Below, in pieces: positions 5,456-5,613 of a stretch of 5,613 nt of DNA. Below the pieces are notes generated by a model. That model had not been told where the DNA came from. It searched no databases and was given only the letters and a program-made list of their open reading frames with translations. The translations under genes and the position numbers were made by a program. Source of the DNA: SAR202 cluster bacterium. Lineage in GTDB: Bacteria; Chloroflexota; Dehalococcoidia; Lucifugimonadales; UBA3495. Position 1 is the stretch's first letter; every line of letters begins with the position of its first letter. Location of the stretch: NCBI GenBank assembly GCA_009392095.1, contig VFHF01000235.1, positions 1-5,613 on the forward strand, read 5' to 3'.

Positions 5456-5613
5456 GGCTCATTCCTCTGCGGAACCTGGCCCGGACGATCTCCCCGAAAT
5501 CTTGGGGCCTGCTTTTGAGGCTAGGCTCGTGGAAGGCGTAGGCCTCGCTAACCATGACTGTGGTGTTGGGGACGCCGACGTATTTAAGGCTGGGCAGCTT
5601 GATGTTCCGTCTT
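5394..5613 (-). pseudogene. Amidase-signature family fragment, truncated at its 3' end (5' end outside window)
   Basis: Reading in from the right edge on the minus strand, the frame starting at 5612 encodes 72 residues to a TAG at 5394-5396. The first 50 visible residues match the part of amidase-signature enzymes after the catalytic region: KLPSLKYVGV, then SEAYAFHEPSLKSRPQDFG and VRARFRRG. In intact family members that last motif leads into a segment like (S/T)A-x-DYVQAQRxR and roughly 130 more residues. Here, immediately after the Gly at 5463-5465, the sequence turns into MSHESTKSINHMF..., unlike any amidase, and stops 22 residues later. The Ser-cisSer-Lys catalytic part would lie outside the window. 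The divergence coincides, within 10 bases, with the start of the lipoprotein gene, whose first 62 bases it overlaps. Most likely a rearrangement removed the amidase C-terminus. Third-position GC of the amidase part is high. Confidence 0.62.

Overview
The window looks like a piece of an uncultured, moderately GC-rich bacterial chromosome. It holds a plus-strand four-gene acyl-CoA metabolism cluster, flanked on both sides by gene remnants and small genes on the minus strand. Paralogous CaiB-type CoA-transferases beside a DUF35/thiolase-like pair would suit a CoA-transferase-rich lineage such as marine or sponge-associated Chloroflexota. That is a loose inference: no phylogenetic marker is present.

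Layout. Positions 3-71 (+) are the last 22 codons of a gene that enters from the left. It converges, with only 4 bases between stops, on a small minus-strand gene (383 to 76). That gene reads as one protein of about 102 residues only if a single-base frameshift near 253-255 is allowed. Positions 384-671 are intergenic and hold probable divergent promoter elements and a perfect 6-bp inverted repeat (611-630) ahead of the cluster. The cluster is: a DUF35 zinc-ribbon/OB-fold protein (672-1082), a thiolase-fold protein lacking all the usual thiolase catalytic residues (1129-2445), a family III CoA-transferase with the expected catalytic Asp (2557-3816), and a second family III CoA-transferase with Glu at that position (3925-5130). 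Downstream and convergent is a small cysteine-rich putative lipoprotein gene (5455 to 5153). Just before its start, an amidase-signature gene entering from the right on the minus strand abruptly loses homology (about 5462).

How the genes may work together. DUF35 proteins pair with thiolase-fold proteins in several known complexes: archaeal thiolase/HMG-CoA synthase, the Ltp2-ChsH2 steroid side-chain aldolase, BbsAB of anaerobic toluene degradation and PhlB/PhlC. Family III CoA-transferases move CoA between acids. The likely scheme is activation of a carboxylic acid by CoA transfer, then carbon-carbon bond cleavage or formation by the DUF35/thiolase-like pair. Because that protein has no Cys-His-His-Cys set, an aldolase/retro-aldolase (Ltp2-like) or other non-Claisen role is more likely than true thiolysis. 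The substrate cannot be read from this window.

The most unusual points are the catalytically stripped thiolase in a bbsA-bbsB-bbsE-bbsF-like gene set, the Asp-to-Glu change in the second CoA-transferase, the frameshifted small gene and the amidase/lipoprotein junction.
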